A stretch of 64,000 nt of DNA from JAYOEY01 sp038116945 (GTDB taxonomy: Bacteria; Pseudomonadota; Alphaproteobacteria; MPNO01; UBA2964): positions 1 through 64,000 of the forward strand of contig JAYOEY010000013.1 in NCBI GenBank assembly GCA_038116945.1, given 5' to 3'. The notes below the pieces were generated by a model. It searched no databases. It was not told where the DNA came from and saw nothing but the letters and a program-made list of their open reading frames with translations. Positions 8,164 to 17,589 of this stretch are shown here, in pieces (positions within the stretch are counted from its first letter, which is position 1; each line of letters opens with the position of its first letter). Made by a program: the position numbers and the translations under genes.

Positions 8164-8913
8164 CTAGCGCGACAGAATCCGGTCGATCCAGCGGAACAGC
8201 CCGTCGGCCGCGCTCCCGTCAGGCGGTGAAACCGGCTGCAGCGCCTGTGGACCGCCGTCGTCTCCGGCGCGGCGCGGGCGGGGCGGCAGGTAACGGTTGA
8301 CGGGCTTGTATCCGAGTTCCTCCATCGGCGCGACCCCGCCGCGCTCGGCGACAAGGCGCGAGACGTCGGAGTTCGGATCGCCCAGATCGCCGAAATGGCG
8401 CGCGTTCGCCGGGCAGGTGGAAACACAGGCCGGTACGCGGTCTTCCTCATCGAGGTTTTCGTTGTAGATGCGGTCGATGCAGAGCGTGCATTTTTTCATC
8501 ACGCCGGCGTCGTAATCGTATTCGCGTGCGCCGTAAGGGCAGGCCCAGGAACACAGCTTGCAGCCGATGCAGATATCCTCGTTCACCAGGACGATGCCGT
8601 CTTCCTCGCGCTTGTAGGAAGCGCCGGTCGGGCACACCGCCACGCAGGCGGCATTCTCGCAATGAAGGCAGGAGCGCGGGAAATGGACGGTCCGGCTGTT
8701 CCCGTCCTCGCCGCATTCGTAGGTATGGACGCGGTTGAACCAGACGCCCGACGCATCCGCGCCGAACGGGTTGTCGTCCGGCAGCGGCGCCGAATGACCG
8801 CCGGTGTTCCATTCCTTGCAGTTGACGGCGCAGGCATGGCAGCCGACGCAGGTATCGAGATCGATGACCAGACCGAGCTTCTTTCCCGCGTTTTCGGGTG
8901 GCAGCATCGTCAT
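8164..8913 (-). CDS. soeB: SoeB-like iron-sulfur electron-transfer subunit
   Basis: A 249-residue ferredoxin-like subunit of a complex iron-sulfur molybdoenzyme. Four cysteine groups are visible: CVGCHACAVNCKEW near residue 20, CLHCENAACVAVCPTGA near 85, CIGCKLCSWACPYGA near 120, and CTLC plus CVSTCPANA near 145-170. These would hold four [4Fe-4S] clusters. The start is the ATG at 8911-8913 (MTMLPPENAGKKLG), which overlaps the soeA stop by four bases. No twin-arginine or signal sequence is present, consistent with the cytoplasm-facing SoeABC complex. A Pro-rich tail follows residue ~200. Confidence 0.88.
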   Translation of the reverse strand: MTMLPPENAGKKLGLVIDLDTCVGCHACAVNCKEWNTGGHSAPLPDDNPFGADASGVWFNRVHTYECGEDGNSRTVHFPRSCLHCENAACVAVCPTGASYKREEDGIVLVNEDICIGCKLCSWACPYGAREYDYDAGVMKKCTLCIDRIYNENLDEEDRVPACVSTCPANARHFGDLGDPNSDVSRLVAERGGVAPMEELGYKPVNRYLPPRPRRAGDDGGPQALQPVSPPDGSAADGLFRWIDRILSR

Positions 8914-11819
8914 GGCGCGTCTCTTCCGCTGCGGCTGCGCCGCGCATACATCAACCCGTAGCGCAGGATGCCGGGCCGTTCCGGCAGGCCGGGCGGCGGC
9001 GGCAGCGTGTCGAACTGCGGGCTGGTTTCGGGCAGCTCGTCTTCCGCGCATTTCTCGATCCGGATCCGCAGATCGTACCAGGCGGCCTGGCCGGTTACCG
9101 GGTCCGAATTGGAATAGCGGTAGCCGTCTTCGCGCGGCGGCAGCAGTTCCGAAATCACGTGGTTGAGAAGGAAGCCGGTCTTCGCTTCCGGCGAGGCCGG
9201 GTCCAGGTTCCAGGCGCCGGCCCGTTTGCCGATGCCGTTCCAGGTCCAGACGGTGTGGACGTTCACGCCGTCCATCAGGACAAGCGGCGCCTTGACCCGC
9301 CCGTGGTGGCTGACGATCCAGATCCAGTCGCCTTCCTCGAGGTTGAGCCGCGTCGCCTCCGTCCGGTTCATGTAAACCGGATTGGTCCCGTGGATCTGGC
9401 GCAGCCAGGCGTTCTGCGATCCCCAGCTGTGATACATCGCCATCGGACGCTGGGTGACGGCGTGCAGCGGATATTGCGACGTGTCGATCGCGTCGCCTTC
9501 GAACGGCGGATACCAGAAGGGCAGGGGGTCGAAATAGGTTTCGATGCGCTGCCGCTCGGCGTCCGGCGGCTGCATGCGCCCGTGGCCCCGGGCCGCGAGA
9601 CGGAACCGCTGAAGCGGTTCCGAATAGAGCTGGAGCACGATCTGTTCGGGCGCGCCGATAAAGCCCGCCGACGCCGCGTACTCCAGATAGTCCCGGTTGG
9701 CGTGCTTGAAGTAGCGCTGTTCGGGCGCCAGCTCCTGCTTCCAGAAGCTGCCGTTCTCGACATAGCGCGCAAGCTGGTCCGGATTGGCCGCGCCGGCGCC
9801 GTGTCCGGTTCCGTCTTTTCCCCGCCAGCCGGCCAGCATGCCGATCCCCGGCGCGCGTTCGTGGTTGACCATGTAATCGGCGTATCCTCCCGGATAGCGC
9901 GGGTTGCCGTCTTCCTTAGTCAGCCCGGGCAGGCCGATGCGCGCGCCGAGATCGATCAGTACGTCCTGAAACGGGCGAACGTCGCGGTCTGGCGGCAGGA
10001 CCGGCTGGCGGATCGCATCCGCCGCTCCGTCTGCCGAGGAGATCGGCCGGTCGAGCATCGAAATGCAGTCCCAACGCTCCAGATAGGTCGTGTCCGGCAG
10101 GATCAGATCGGCATAGGCCGTCATTTCCGAAAAATAGGCGTCGGAATAGATGATCTTCGGAATTCGGTATTCGCCGGTCGCCTCGTCCGTCGCCGTCAGC
10201 ATGTCGATCACGCCGCCCGTATTCATCGACGAGTTCCAGCTCATGTTCGCCATGTAAAGGAACAGGACGTCGATCGGATACGGATCGCGGTTATGGGCGT
10301 TGGTGATGACCATGTGCATCAGCCCGTGGACCGATAGCGGGTTCTCCCACGAAAACGCCTTGTCGATACGAAGCGCCTTTCCGTCCTCGTCGACGAGCAG
10401 GTCTTCCGGTCCGGTCGGGAAGCCCAGCGGGGGGCCCGCCATCGGCGTGTCGGGCCGGACGTCGCCCGGTCTGCCGGCCGGTTTCAGCGGCGGCGGCGCG
10501 ACCTTCGGAAAGGGCGGCTTGTAGCGGAACCCGCCGGGGCAGTCGATCGATCCCAGCAGCACCTGCAGCAGGTGCAGGGCGCGGCAGGTCTGGAAGCCGT
10601 TCGAATGGGCGGAAATGCCGCGCATCGCGTGCATCGCGACCGGCCGGCCGATCATTTTTTCGTGCTGCCGTCCCGCCCAGTCGGTCCAGGGCTGATCGAT
10701 CACGACTTCCTGCTCGAACGCGGCATCGGCGAGCTCGGCCGCAATGCGGCGAATGGTGGCCGCCGGAATTCCGGTTTCCCGAGCGGCGGCATCGGGCGAA
10801 CAGGAGGCGTCGAGATAGCGCCGTGCCATCAGCTCGAACGCGGTTACCGCGGTTCGCCCGTCGGGAAGGGTCCGTTCGCCGATCAGGGCCGGCGAAACGC
10901 CCGCGAGCCTCGCGTCCGCCGCCTGTCCGGTCGGGCCGTCCCAGCACAGCGGTTCACCGTCCTCGCCGCGCGCGAACATGCCGTCATCGTCGGCCCCGGG
11001 CTGCTGGATCACCAGCCAGGGCAGGTTGGTGTAACGGACCAGATAGTCGAGGTCGATGCGGTCCGCCCTGAGCAGTTCATGGACCAGCGCGAGGATGAAT
11101 TTTCCGTCGGTGCCGGGCCGGATGCCAATCCATTCATCGGCGATCGCCGAATAGCCGGTGCGCACCGGGTTGACCGAAACGAATTTGGCGCCGGTCTCCT
11201 TGAGCGTCGCCAGGCCCGTTTTGATCGGGTTGCTGTCGTGGTCCTCGGCGACGCCGAACATCAGAAAGTACCGGCTGAGCTCCCAGTCGGGTTCGCCGAA
11301 CTCCCAGAACGATCCGCCGATGGTGTAGAGACCCGCCGCCGCCATGTTGACCGAACAGAATCCGCCATGGGCGGCGTAGTTGGGGGTGCCGAACTGGCCG
11401 GCCCACCAGCCGGTCAGGGCCTGGCTCTGGTCGCGCCCGGTGAAGAAGGCGAGTTTTTTCGGATCGGTCGCCCGGATGTCGCGGAGCCAGCCGCTCGCCA
11501 TGTCGAGCGCTTCGTCCCACTCGATCTCCTCGAACTCGCCCTTGCCGCGCTCACCCACGCGCTTGAGCGGTTTCGCCAGCCGCGCCGGCGAATAATGATT
11601 CATGATTCCCGCGGAACCCTTGGCGCAGAGGACGCCCTTGTTCACCGGATGTTTGCGGTTCCCCTGAATATAGCGGATCGCGCCGTCTTTCAGGTGAACG
11701 CGGATGCCGCAGCGGCAGGCGCACATGTAGCAGGTGGTGTCCCTGATCTCGTCCGCGACGTCGGGCGACAGCTCGACATTCTCCTTCGGATCGAAAAAAT
11801 CTTCGTACAATTCGGCCAC
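8910..11819 (-). CDS. soeA: SoeA-like molybdopterin oxidoreductase, predicted sulfite:quinone dehydrogenase catalytic subunit
   Basis: A 969-residue molybdo-bis-MGD enzyme. The N-terminal [4Fe-4S] site is Cys30, Cys33, Cys37 and Cys65 (CYMCACRCG ... GVLCAKG). HGGFCSVNMAAAGLYT, near residue 150, contains the likely Mo-ligand Cys, and the C-terminal MGD-binding domain starts near 790. No Tat signal is visible. In SoeABC (described in Allochromatium) the catalytic subunit is cytoplasmic and oxidises sulfite to sulfate, whereas DmsA, PhsA and TtrA usually carry Tat signals. The start is GTG at 11817-11819, the only option because a stop lies five codons upstream. It heads the soeA-soeB-soeC run, with a persulfide-dioxygenase-like gene divergent. 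Thiosulfate or polysulfide reductase remains an alternative. Confidence 0.82.
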   Translation of the reverse strand: MAELYEDFFDPKENVELSPDVADEIRDTTCYMCACRCGIRVHLKDGAIRYIQGNRKHPVNKGVLCAKGSAGIMNHYSPARLAKPLKRVGERGKGEFEEIEWDEALDMASGWLRDIRATDPKKLAFFTGRDQSQALTGWWAGQFGTPNYAAHGGFCSVNMAAAGLYTIGGSFWEFGEPDWELSRYFLMFGVAEDHDSNPIKTGLATLKETGAKFVSVNPVRTGYSAIADEWIGIRPGTDGKFILALVHELLRADRIDLDYLVRYTNLPWLVIQQPGADDDGMFARGEDGEPLCWDGPTGQAADARLAGVSPALIGERTLPDGRTAVTAFELMARRYLDASCSPDAAARETGIPAATIRRIAAELADAAFEQEVVIDQPWTDWAGRQHEKMIGRPVAMHAMRGISAHSNGFQTCRALHLLQVLLGSIDCPGGFRYKPPFPKVAPPPLKPAGRPGDVRPDTPMAGPPLGFPTGPEDLLVDEDGKALRIDKAFSWENPLSVHGLMHMVITNAHNRDPYPIDVLFLYMANMSWNSSMNTGGVIDMLTATDEATGEYRIPKIIYSDAYFSEMTAYADLILPDTTYLERWDCISMLDRPISSADGAADAIRQPVLPPDRDVRPFQDVLIDLGARIGLPGLTKEDGNPRYPGGYADYMVNHERAPGIGMLAGWRGKDGTGHGAGAANPDQLARYVENGSFWKQELAPEQRYFKHANRDYLEYAASAGFIGAPEQIVLQLYSEPLQRFRLAARGHGRMQPPDAERQRIETYFDPLPFWYPPFEGDAIDTSQYPLHAVTQRPMAMYHSWGSQNAWLRQIHGTNPVYMNRTEATRLNLEEGDWIWIVSHHGRVKAPLVLMDGVNVHTVWTWNGIGKRAGAWNLDPASPEAKTGFLLNHVISELLPPREDGYRYSNSDPVTGQAAWYDLRIRIEKCAEDELPETSPQFDTLPPPPGLPERPGILRYGLMYARRSRSGRDAP

Positions 11820-11954
11820 CCTGTTCTGCGCGGTCTAGTTACAGAGCGCGCTCTATCGCGTCAATCAATGCCGTACCTGCGGGCTTCGTCTTGTGATTTG
11901 CAATCCCGGATTTTTTGCCGACCATGGGAGCGAAAATGAAAGAGTGTCCGGAAA
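11820..11954. promoter_or_regulatory. Divergent control region between soeA and the persulfide dioxygenase-like gene
   Basis: A 135-base region between divergent starts. It contains a perfect 12-base palindrome, AGAGCGCGCTCT, at 11843-11854, placed 24 bases upstream of the soeA GTG, where a repressor could block transcription or initiation. A T-rich tract (ATTTTTTG, around 11910-11917) lies nearer the plus-strand gene. Regulators of sulfur oxidation such as BigR/SqrR bind inverted repeats, but I cannot match this site to a known consensus. Confidence 0.4.
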
Positions 11955-12818
11955 ATGCCGCCAAACGTAAAAACTTTTTTCGATCAGAAGACCAATAACG
12001 CGACACATCTGGTCTATGACGCAGACGGGGGCCATTGTGCCGTTATCGATCCGGTGCTGGATTTCGATCCGGCGAGCGGGCTTACCGGAACCTCCGCCGT
12101 CGATGCGGTGATCGAAGAAATCGGCGCGCTGGGGCTGACAACGGACTGGATCCTCGAAACCCACGTACATGCCGATCACCTGACCGCCGCACCGGTCATC
12201 CGGGAGAGGCTTGGCGGCAAAATCGCCATTGGCAGGCATGTGGCCGATGTGCAGAAGATCTTCGCGCCGATATTCGGCCTCGACAGCGGCTTTGCGACCG
12301 ATGGCTCGCAATTCGACCGGCTGTTCGACGACGGAGACACGTTTCGCATAGGCGACCTTGAGGGACGGGTCATCCATACGCCTGGCCATACGCCGGCCTG
12401 CGTCAGCTACGTGATCGGCGACGCGGTGTTTACCGGTGATACGTTCTTCATGCCCGATTCGGGTACCGCGCGCTGCGATTTTCCCGGCGGCAGCGCGGCG
12501 ACGCTTTACCGGTCCTTGCGGAAAATCCTTTCCCTGCCGCCGGAAACGCGATTGTTCGTCAATCACGATTACGGCGCCAATGGTGCCCGGGATTTCGCCT
12601 GGGAAACGACCGTGGCGACGCAGACGGCTGATAATATCCATGTCGGCGGCGGCGTTTCCGAGGCTGAATTCGTCAAAATGCGCGAAGCCCGCGATGCGAC
12701 GCTGCCCGTGCCGCGCCTGATCCTGCCGTCGATACAGGTCAACATGCGTGCGGGCGGGATGCCGGAACCGGACGGGAACGGGACGCGCTATCTGAAAATA
12801 CCGCTGGATACAATTTAA
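11955..12818 (+). CDS. Persulfide dioxygenase-like metallo-beta-lactamase fold protein (Blh/ETHE1 family)
   Basis: A 287-residue single-domain hydrolase-fold protein. Metal ligands are visible as HVHADH (His70, His72, Asp74, His75), His145 in HTPGHTPAC, Asp162 in TGDTFFMPD and His204 in FVNHDYG. The phrases FFDQKTN, IDPVLDFDPASG, ILETHVHADHLTAAP and GTARCDFPGG are typical of bacterial Blh/ETHE1-type persulfide dioxygenases, which use one Fe(II) to oxidise glutathione persulfide to sulfite. There is no rhodanese domain. The divergent soeABC genes would remove the sulfite. A plain hydrolase role is less likely given these motifs. Confidence 0.85.
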   Translation: MPPNVKTFFDQKTNNATHLVYDADGGHCAVIDPVLDFDPASGLTGTSAVDAVIEEIGALGLTTDWILETHVHADHLTAAPVIRERLGGKIAIGRHVADVQKIFAPIFGLDSGFATDGSQFDRLFDDGDTFRIGDLEGRVIHTPGHTPACVSYVIGDAVFTGDTFFMPDSGTARCDFPGGSAATLYRSLRKILSLPPETRLFVNHDYGANGARDFAWETTVATQTADNIHVGGGVSEAEFVKMREARDATLPVPRLILPSIQVNMRAGGMPEPDGNGTRYLKIPLDTI

Positions 12819-12832
12819 GGCGGTATCAGCCC

Positions 12833-15800
12833 TTATTCCGCCGCGCCCGCGACCGTTTCGGCGTACTGCATCGAGCCGATCTGGCGGCGGAGCAGCGGCG
12901 TCATCATCGACAGCAGCGGCGGGATGATCAGCAGCGTAAGCACCGCCGACAGCGCAAGCCCGCCCAGTACCACCGAACCCAGCCCCCGATAGAGCTCCGA
13001 TCCCGCGCCCGGCGTCAGCACCAGGGGCAGCATGCCGAAGACGCTGGTCATGGTGGACATGAAGATCGGCCGGATACGGTTCCGCGTCGATTCCGCGATG
13101 GCGTCGAGCGGTTCCATCCCTTCGACCCGGACGTGATGCAGCGTCTGATGCACCAGCAGGATGGCATTGTTGACCACGGTGCCGATCAGGATGATGAAGC
13201 CGAGCAGCGTCAGCATGTCGAGCGCCTGTCTGGTGATGTAGCCGTCGATGGTCAGCGCCGGCAGGGCGAACGAACTGCCGAACAGATCGAAAGTGACCTT
13301 GCTGTCGGTCCAGGTAAAGCTTTTCAACAGTTCCAGGAGGCTCCAGTCGATCGTATCCATGTGCATGCCGAAATTGAGCAGCGACAGGCCGAGAATGCCG
13401 CCCGCGGTCGCCAGCGGCACCGAGAACATGATGATGAGCGGGAACAGGAAACTCTCGAACAGGATCGCCATCACCAGGTAGACGACCAGCACCGCGATGG
13501 CGAGGTTGAACTGCATCGCCGTCCAGGTCTTGTTCAGCTCGTCGGCCGTGCCGGACAGGGAGAGCCGGACGCCCGGCGGCAGCCCGGCCTTCTGCAGCGG
13601 CGCGATGACCTTCTCCTTGACCCGGTCGATGGCTTCCTCCAGCGGAATGTCGTCGGTCGGGCGAATCTGCAGCGTGACCGTGCGCTGGCGCTCCAGATGG
13701 AGAATCTGTGTCGGACCCTCGGTAACCTCGATTCTGGCTAGCGACGATGCGGGCAGGATATCGCCGGTCCGCGTCACCACCGGCAGGTTGCCGATGCCCT
13801 GTGTCTGCTTGACCTGTCCTTCCGGCCCCTTGACCGTCAGGTCGATCCGCTTGCTGCCGCGCGTCACTTCCGCCACCCGCGCGCCGTCATTGAACACGTC
13901 GATGGTCTGGCCGAGGTCTCTTGCCGTCAGGCCGACATCGGCAAGCCGCATCAGGTTCGGAATGATGCGAACCTCGGGCGCGCCAAGCTCGAGGCCCGGG
14001 CGCGGCCGGATCTGGTTGCCCTCGCTGCGCGGCATTTCGCGGTTGAGGATGCTGACGCCCTCTCGGGCTATTTCCAGAAGGTCTTCGAGTTCCGGGCCGG
14101 TGATGTCGAGATCAATCACGCTTGAGCCGCCGAATCCGCGTCCGAACAGCGAGGTCTGGCGGACGAACCCGAACGTGCCCGGTTCGCTGAACACCGCGCG
14201 TCGCATGATGGGAACCAGCTCCTTGGCGCGCGTCGGGTCGGTGGCCGACGCGCCGATGAAGGTCGAGTTGGTGCGGGCGACAAACCAGAACCGCTGAATG
14301 CGGACGGGTCCGTTCGGGTCCAGCTTCTCGTCCTCGTCGGCCCACAGCCGTCGGGTCGCGTTCTCGACTTTCTCGGCGATCTTGTTGAGCGAATCGAGAT
14401 TGTAGCCCGGCGGCGGGCTGGCGATGGCGATGATCAGATTGCGGTTGCCGTCGGGCAGATAGCTGAGTTTCGGCAGGAACCACCAGGTGCTGAGGCCGGC
14501 GACGCCGCAGACGATCAAAACGACCAATGCGCCGACCATTCTGTTGCTGATCGCGACCCGGGTAAATCCGAGGATGAACCGGACGAATTTTTTCGCCAGC
14601 CAGTCGACAACCGGAATCCTGCGCTTGTCGGCGATTTCATGCGTGTTCTCGCCAAGCAGTCGATTGGCGAGTGTCGGCACCACGGTGATCGACACGATCA
14701 GCGACAGAAGCACCGCGACCGACAGGGCGATCGCGATATCGCGGAAAAGCTGGCCGACCACCAGATTCATCACCAGGATCGGCGCGAACACGACGACGGT
14801 CGTCACCGCCGACGCCATGATGGCGCCCCACACTTCGCCTGCGCCGCGCACCGCGCCTTCGTATTTCGAGCGGCCGAGTTCCCGGTGCCGGTAGATGTTT
14901 TCCATCACGACAATGGCGGCATCGACGACCATGCCTACGGCGAAGGCGATGCCGGCCAGCGAAATGACGTTTATTGACCTTCCGAGCGCGGCCAGAGCGA
15001 CGAAAGACCCGACGACCGAAACCGGAATGGCAAGAGACACCACTGCCGTGGCGCCGAACGAGCGCAGGAACAGAAGCAGGATGATCGCCGCCAGCGTGCC
15101 TCCGACCCAGATGTTCTGATTCACCAGGTCGACGGCGGCGTTGATGTAGAGGGTGTCGTCATGGACCTGTTCCATGATCAGTCCCGCTCTCGGCAGAATC
15201 TCCGCGTTCAGCTCCGCCGTGACTCGCCGGATTTCCCGCATGATTTCGATGACGTTGGCGCCGGTGTCCCGCACCGCGTTGACGACGATGGCATCGCGCC
15301 CCTTGTCGCGCAGGCGGGCATCGCGCTTCTTGGCGCCGAACTCGACATGCGCGACATCGCCGACGGTAACCCGCGATACGCGGCCGGTAACCGGATCCCG
15401 GACGGTGCGCAGGACGACATCGCGCACGCGCGCGACGGTGTTCAGCTCGCTCTCCGTGCGGACGGTGTACTGACGTTTTCCTTCTTCCACCTCGCCGGCG
15501 GAGACGTTGACGTTGGTGCCGCGCAGCGCGTTGGCCAGATCCGGCACCGCCATCTTGTAATGGGCGAGACGTCTCGGATCGACGACGACGCGGATCTCCG
15601 ATTCGCTGCCGCCGAACACGTTGACCAGCGCAACGCCCTTGATCCGTTCGAGCCGGTCGCGGATTACGTCGTCGACAAAATCGCCGAATTCCTCGATCGG
15701 CCGCAGATTCCCCGGCATGGCGCGGACCGAGAACCAGGCGATGGGATTGTCATCCGTGTCGCGCGTTCTGATTTCCGGTTCTTCCGCTTCGTCGGGCAGG

Positions 15801-16150
15801 TTCGAGACCTGGGTGAGCCGGTTGTTGATCAGGACGACGGCCTTGTCGCGATCGACATCGACATTGAATTCCATGACGATCTGGCCGCGGTTGCGGCTGG
15901 CGCGGGCCTCCATTCGCTCGAGACCTTCAAGTCCCTTGAAGACCTCTTCCTGGGGAATGACGATTTCACGCTCGATTTCCGCGGGAGAAGCGCCGCGCCA
16001 GGTGGTCTGGACGATGATCAGCGGTTTGCGGACATCCGGGGTCAGCTGGATCGGGATGGTGGTCAGCGCGAGCCAGCCCAGCAGCATCGACATCAGGACG
16101 ATGGAAAGAACCGCGACCGGTCGACGGACGGCAAGTTCGATGAGCTTCAT
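12833..16150 (-). CDS. RND-family efflux transporter, inner-membrane pump
   Basis: A 1105-residue pump with the RND layout: one N-terminal helix (8-30), a large periplasmic loop, a helix bundle around 335-500, a cytoplasmic linker, a second periplasmic loop and a final bundle around 900-1080. Helix 4 carries GMVVDAAIVVMEN. Proton-relay Asp407 of AcrB is kept, but the position of Asp408 is Ala, the arrangement I recall from CusA-like pumps. Residues 500-520 (LLGENTHEIADKRRIPV) form a linker. The ATG overlaps the stop of the upstream adaptor gene (TGATG). No outer-membrane channel gene lies nearby. The substrate is not predictable. Confidence 0.92.
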   Translation of the reverse strand: MKLIELAVRRPVAVLSIVLMSMLLGWLALTTIPIQLTPDVRKPLIIVQTTWRGASPAEIEREIVIPQEEVFKGLEGLERMEARASRNRGQIVMEFNVDVDRDKAVVLINNRLTQVSNLPDEAEEPEIRTRDTDDNPIAWFSVRAMPGNLRPIEEFGDFVDDVIRDRLERIKGVALVNVFGGSESEIRVVVDPRRLAHYKMAVPDLANALRGTNVNVSAGEVEEGKRQYTVRTESELNTVARVRDVVLRTVRDPVTGRVSRVTVGDVAHVEFGAKKRDARLRDKGRDAIVVNAVRDTGANVIEIMREIRRVTAELNAEILPRAGLIMEQVHDDTLYINAAVDLVNQNIWVGGTLAAIILLLFLRSFGATAVVSLAIPVSVVGSFVALAALGRSINVISLAGIAFAVGMVVDAAIVVMENIYRHRELGRSKYEGAVRGAGEVWGAIMASAVTTVVVFAPILVMNLVVGQLFRDIAIALSVAVLLSLIVSITVVPTLANRLLGENTHEIADKRRIPVVDWLAKKFVRFILGFTRVAISNRMVGALVVLIVCGVAGLSTWWFLPKLSYLPDGNRNLIIAIASPPPGYNLDSLNKIAEKVENATRRLWADEDEKLDPNGPVRIQRFWFVARTNSTFIGASATDPTRAKELVPIMRRAVFSEPGTFGFVRQTSLFGRGFGGSSVIDLDITGPELEDLLEIAREGVSILNREMPRSEGNQIRPRPGLELGAPEVRIIPNLMRLADVGLTARDLGQTIDVFNDGARVAEVTRGSKRIDLTVKGPEGQVKQTQGIGNLPVVTRTGDILPASSLARIEVTEGPTQILHLERQRTVTLQIRPTDDIPLEEAIDRVKEKVIAPLQKAGLPPGVRLSLSGTADELNKTWTAMQFNLAIAVLVVYLVMAILFESFLFPLIIMFSVPLATAGGILGLSLLNFGMHMDTIDWSLLELLKSFTWTDSKVTFDLFGSSFALPALTIDGYITRQALDMLTLLGFIILIGTVVNNAILLVHQTLHHVRVEGMEPLDAIAESTRNRIRPIFMSTMTSVFGMLPLVLTPGAGSELYRGLGSVVLGGLALSAVLTLLIIPPLLSMMTPLLRRQIGSMQYAETVAGAAE

Positions 16151-17589
16151 CAGTCGCTCCCGCCGTCGCGGTTGCGGGAACGGCCTTCCGAATCGCCGCC
16201 GCCCCGTCTTCCTCGGCCTGCGCCGCCCTCGCCGTCGCCCTCGCCGCCGCGGCGTCTTCCGCTTTCTCCGCCGCGCCGTCCCCGGCGTCCGCGCTGCCGC
16301 ACTTCGCTGGCGAGCGAAGCCTGCTGGTTGGGGCGCAGGCGTTCATTGCCTTTCACCACGACCTGGTCGCCGATTGTCAGCCCCTTGAGAACCTCGAACC
16401 GGCTGCCGAAGGCTTCGCCCAACTCCACCTCGCGCATGCGGACGCGTTTTTCTTCCGGGTCGAACACGAAGACGACGCGCTTACCGCGACGCTGCGTAAT
16501 GGCGTCCTTGTGGACCGAAACCACCTCGCGCGGCTTGCTCGACGGAATATGCAGTATCACGCTCTGGTTCGCGGCGACGTCGTCGCGCCCCTCGATCTTC
16601 GGCGCGAAACGCACGAGACGGGTACGGGCCAGCGCGTTCTCCTCCGGCACCACCGCGCGAACCGTTGCCTTGAAGGTCTTGCCGTGTTCCGGAATCACTT
16701 CGATTTCGGTGCCCGGCGACATGCCGCCGAGCCGGTGCGACGGGACCTCGCCTTCGACTTCGAGGAACGAGTCGTTGATCATGCCGACGACGGGTGCACC
16801 CAGATTGACGAAATTGCCCGCCTCGACAAGCCGCTGCTTTATGACGCCGTCGAACGGGGCCAGTATTTTCGAATTGTAGAGGTTGATATTGGCGAGCTGC
16901 AGCTCGGCCTTCGCCTGATCGACCTTGGCGCGCGCTTCGGTAATCGAACTTCTGAACCGTTCGACGTCGCGCAGCTTGTCCTGGTAGCGGGCTACGGAAA
17001 ACGCGGCCGATTTGCGGAGACGTTCCAGCCGTTCGAGCTCCTGCGCGGCCAGCTGCAGCTGAGCGCCGACCGTCTGAATTCTGGCGTTGAATTCCTTGAG
17101 CTCCGCTTCCTTCAGCTCCTTTTCCGCTTCAAGCGTATTGGTGACGAGGGTTGCCAGTACGTCGCCCTTCTTGACGCGATCCCCGACCCGGACCTGGATC
17201 GTTTCGATCGCGCCCCGCGTCCGTGCCGCGACGATCCCGGTCTGGTCGGCGACCACGCGGCCGTATATCGGGATGGTTTCGACGCCCACGGCCCGGATGA
17301 CCGCGTCGACTTCCACCGTCGCCGGTCCGCCGCGGCCCCGTCGACCGCGCCCGCGACGGCGCTCCCCCGATCCCGGGGTTGCATTTTCGCCGCCTTGCCG
17401 GGTTTTTTCTCCCTGGTCCGCCGGCTTTTTCTGGCCTGTGGCCTCCGCGCCGTTTTGCTGGGCCAAGGCGGGCCGCATTGAAGCTGGCGCCGTCAGCAGC
17501 GCAGTGGAAACAACGATGCCGGCGACGATCGCGTGCATCGGGAAATCTAGGCACCGGCTCGACCGGCGACCGCTGGACAACCTGTTCAT
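16150..17589 (-). CDS. RND efflux periplasmic adaptor (HlyD/MFP family) with Arg-Gly-rich ends
   Basis: A 479-residue adaptor: signal peptide (about 1-44, ending ALAQQ), lipoyl half-motifs, a coiled-coil hairpin around 145-215 (EAEKELKEAELKEF, ELERLERLRKSAA), then the beta-barrel and membrane-proximal domains to about 420. It would bridge the inner-membrane pump encoded just downstream with an outer-membrane channel. Two low-complexity blocks are unusual: GERRRGRGRRGRGG after the signal peptide, and a ~60-residue C-terminal tail of Arg, Gly, Asp and Glu repeats. The start ATG lies inside a 14-base tandem duplication. A second in-frame ATG (residue 18, MHAIVAG) would also give a good signal peptide. 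Confidence 0.88.
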   Translation of the reverse strand: MNRLSSGRRSSRCLDFPMHAIVAGIVVSTALLTAPASMRPALAQQNGAEATGQKKPADQGEKTRQGGENATPGSGERRRGRGRRGRGGPATVEVDAVIRAVGVETIPIYGRVVADQTGIVAARTRGAIETIQVRVGDRVKKGDVLATLVTNTLEAEKELKEAELKEFNARIQTVGAQLQLAAQELERLERLRKSAAFSVARYQDKLRDVERFRSSITEARAKVDQAKAELQLANINLYNSKILAPFDGVIKQRLVEAGNFVNLGAPVVGMINDSFLEVEGEVPSHRLGGMSPGTEIEVIPEHGKTFKATVRAVVPEENALARTRLVRFAPKIEGRDDVAANQSVILHIPSSKPREVVSVHKDAITQRRGKRVVFVFDPEEKRVRMREVELGEAFGSRFEVLKGLTIGDQVVVKGNERLRPNQQASLASEVRQRGRRGRRGGESGRRRGGEGDGEGGAGRGRRGGGDSEGRSRNRDGGSD

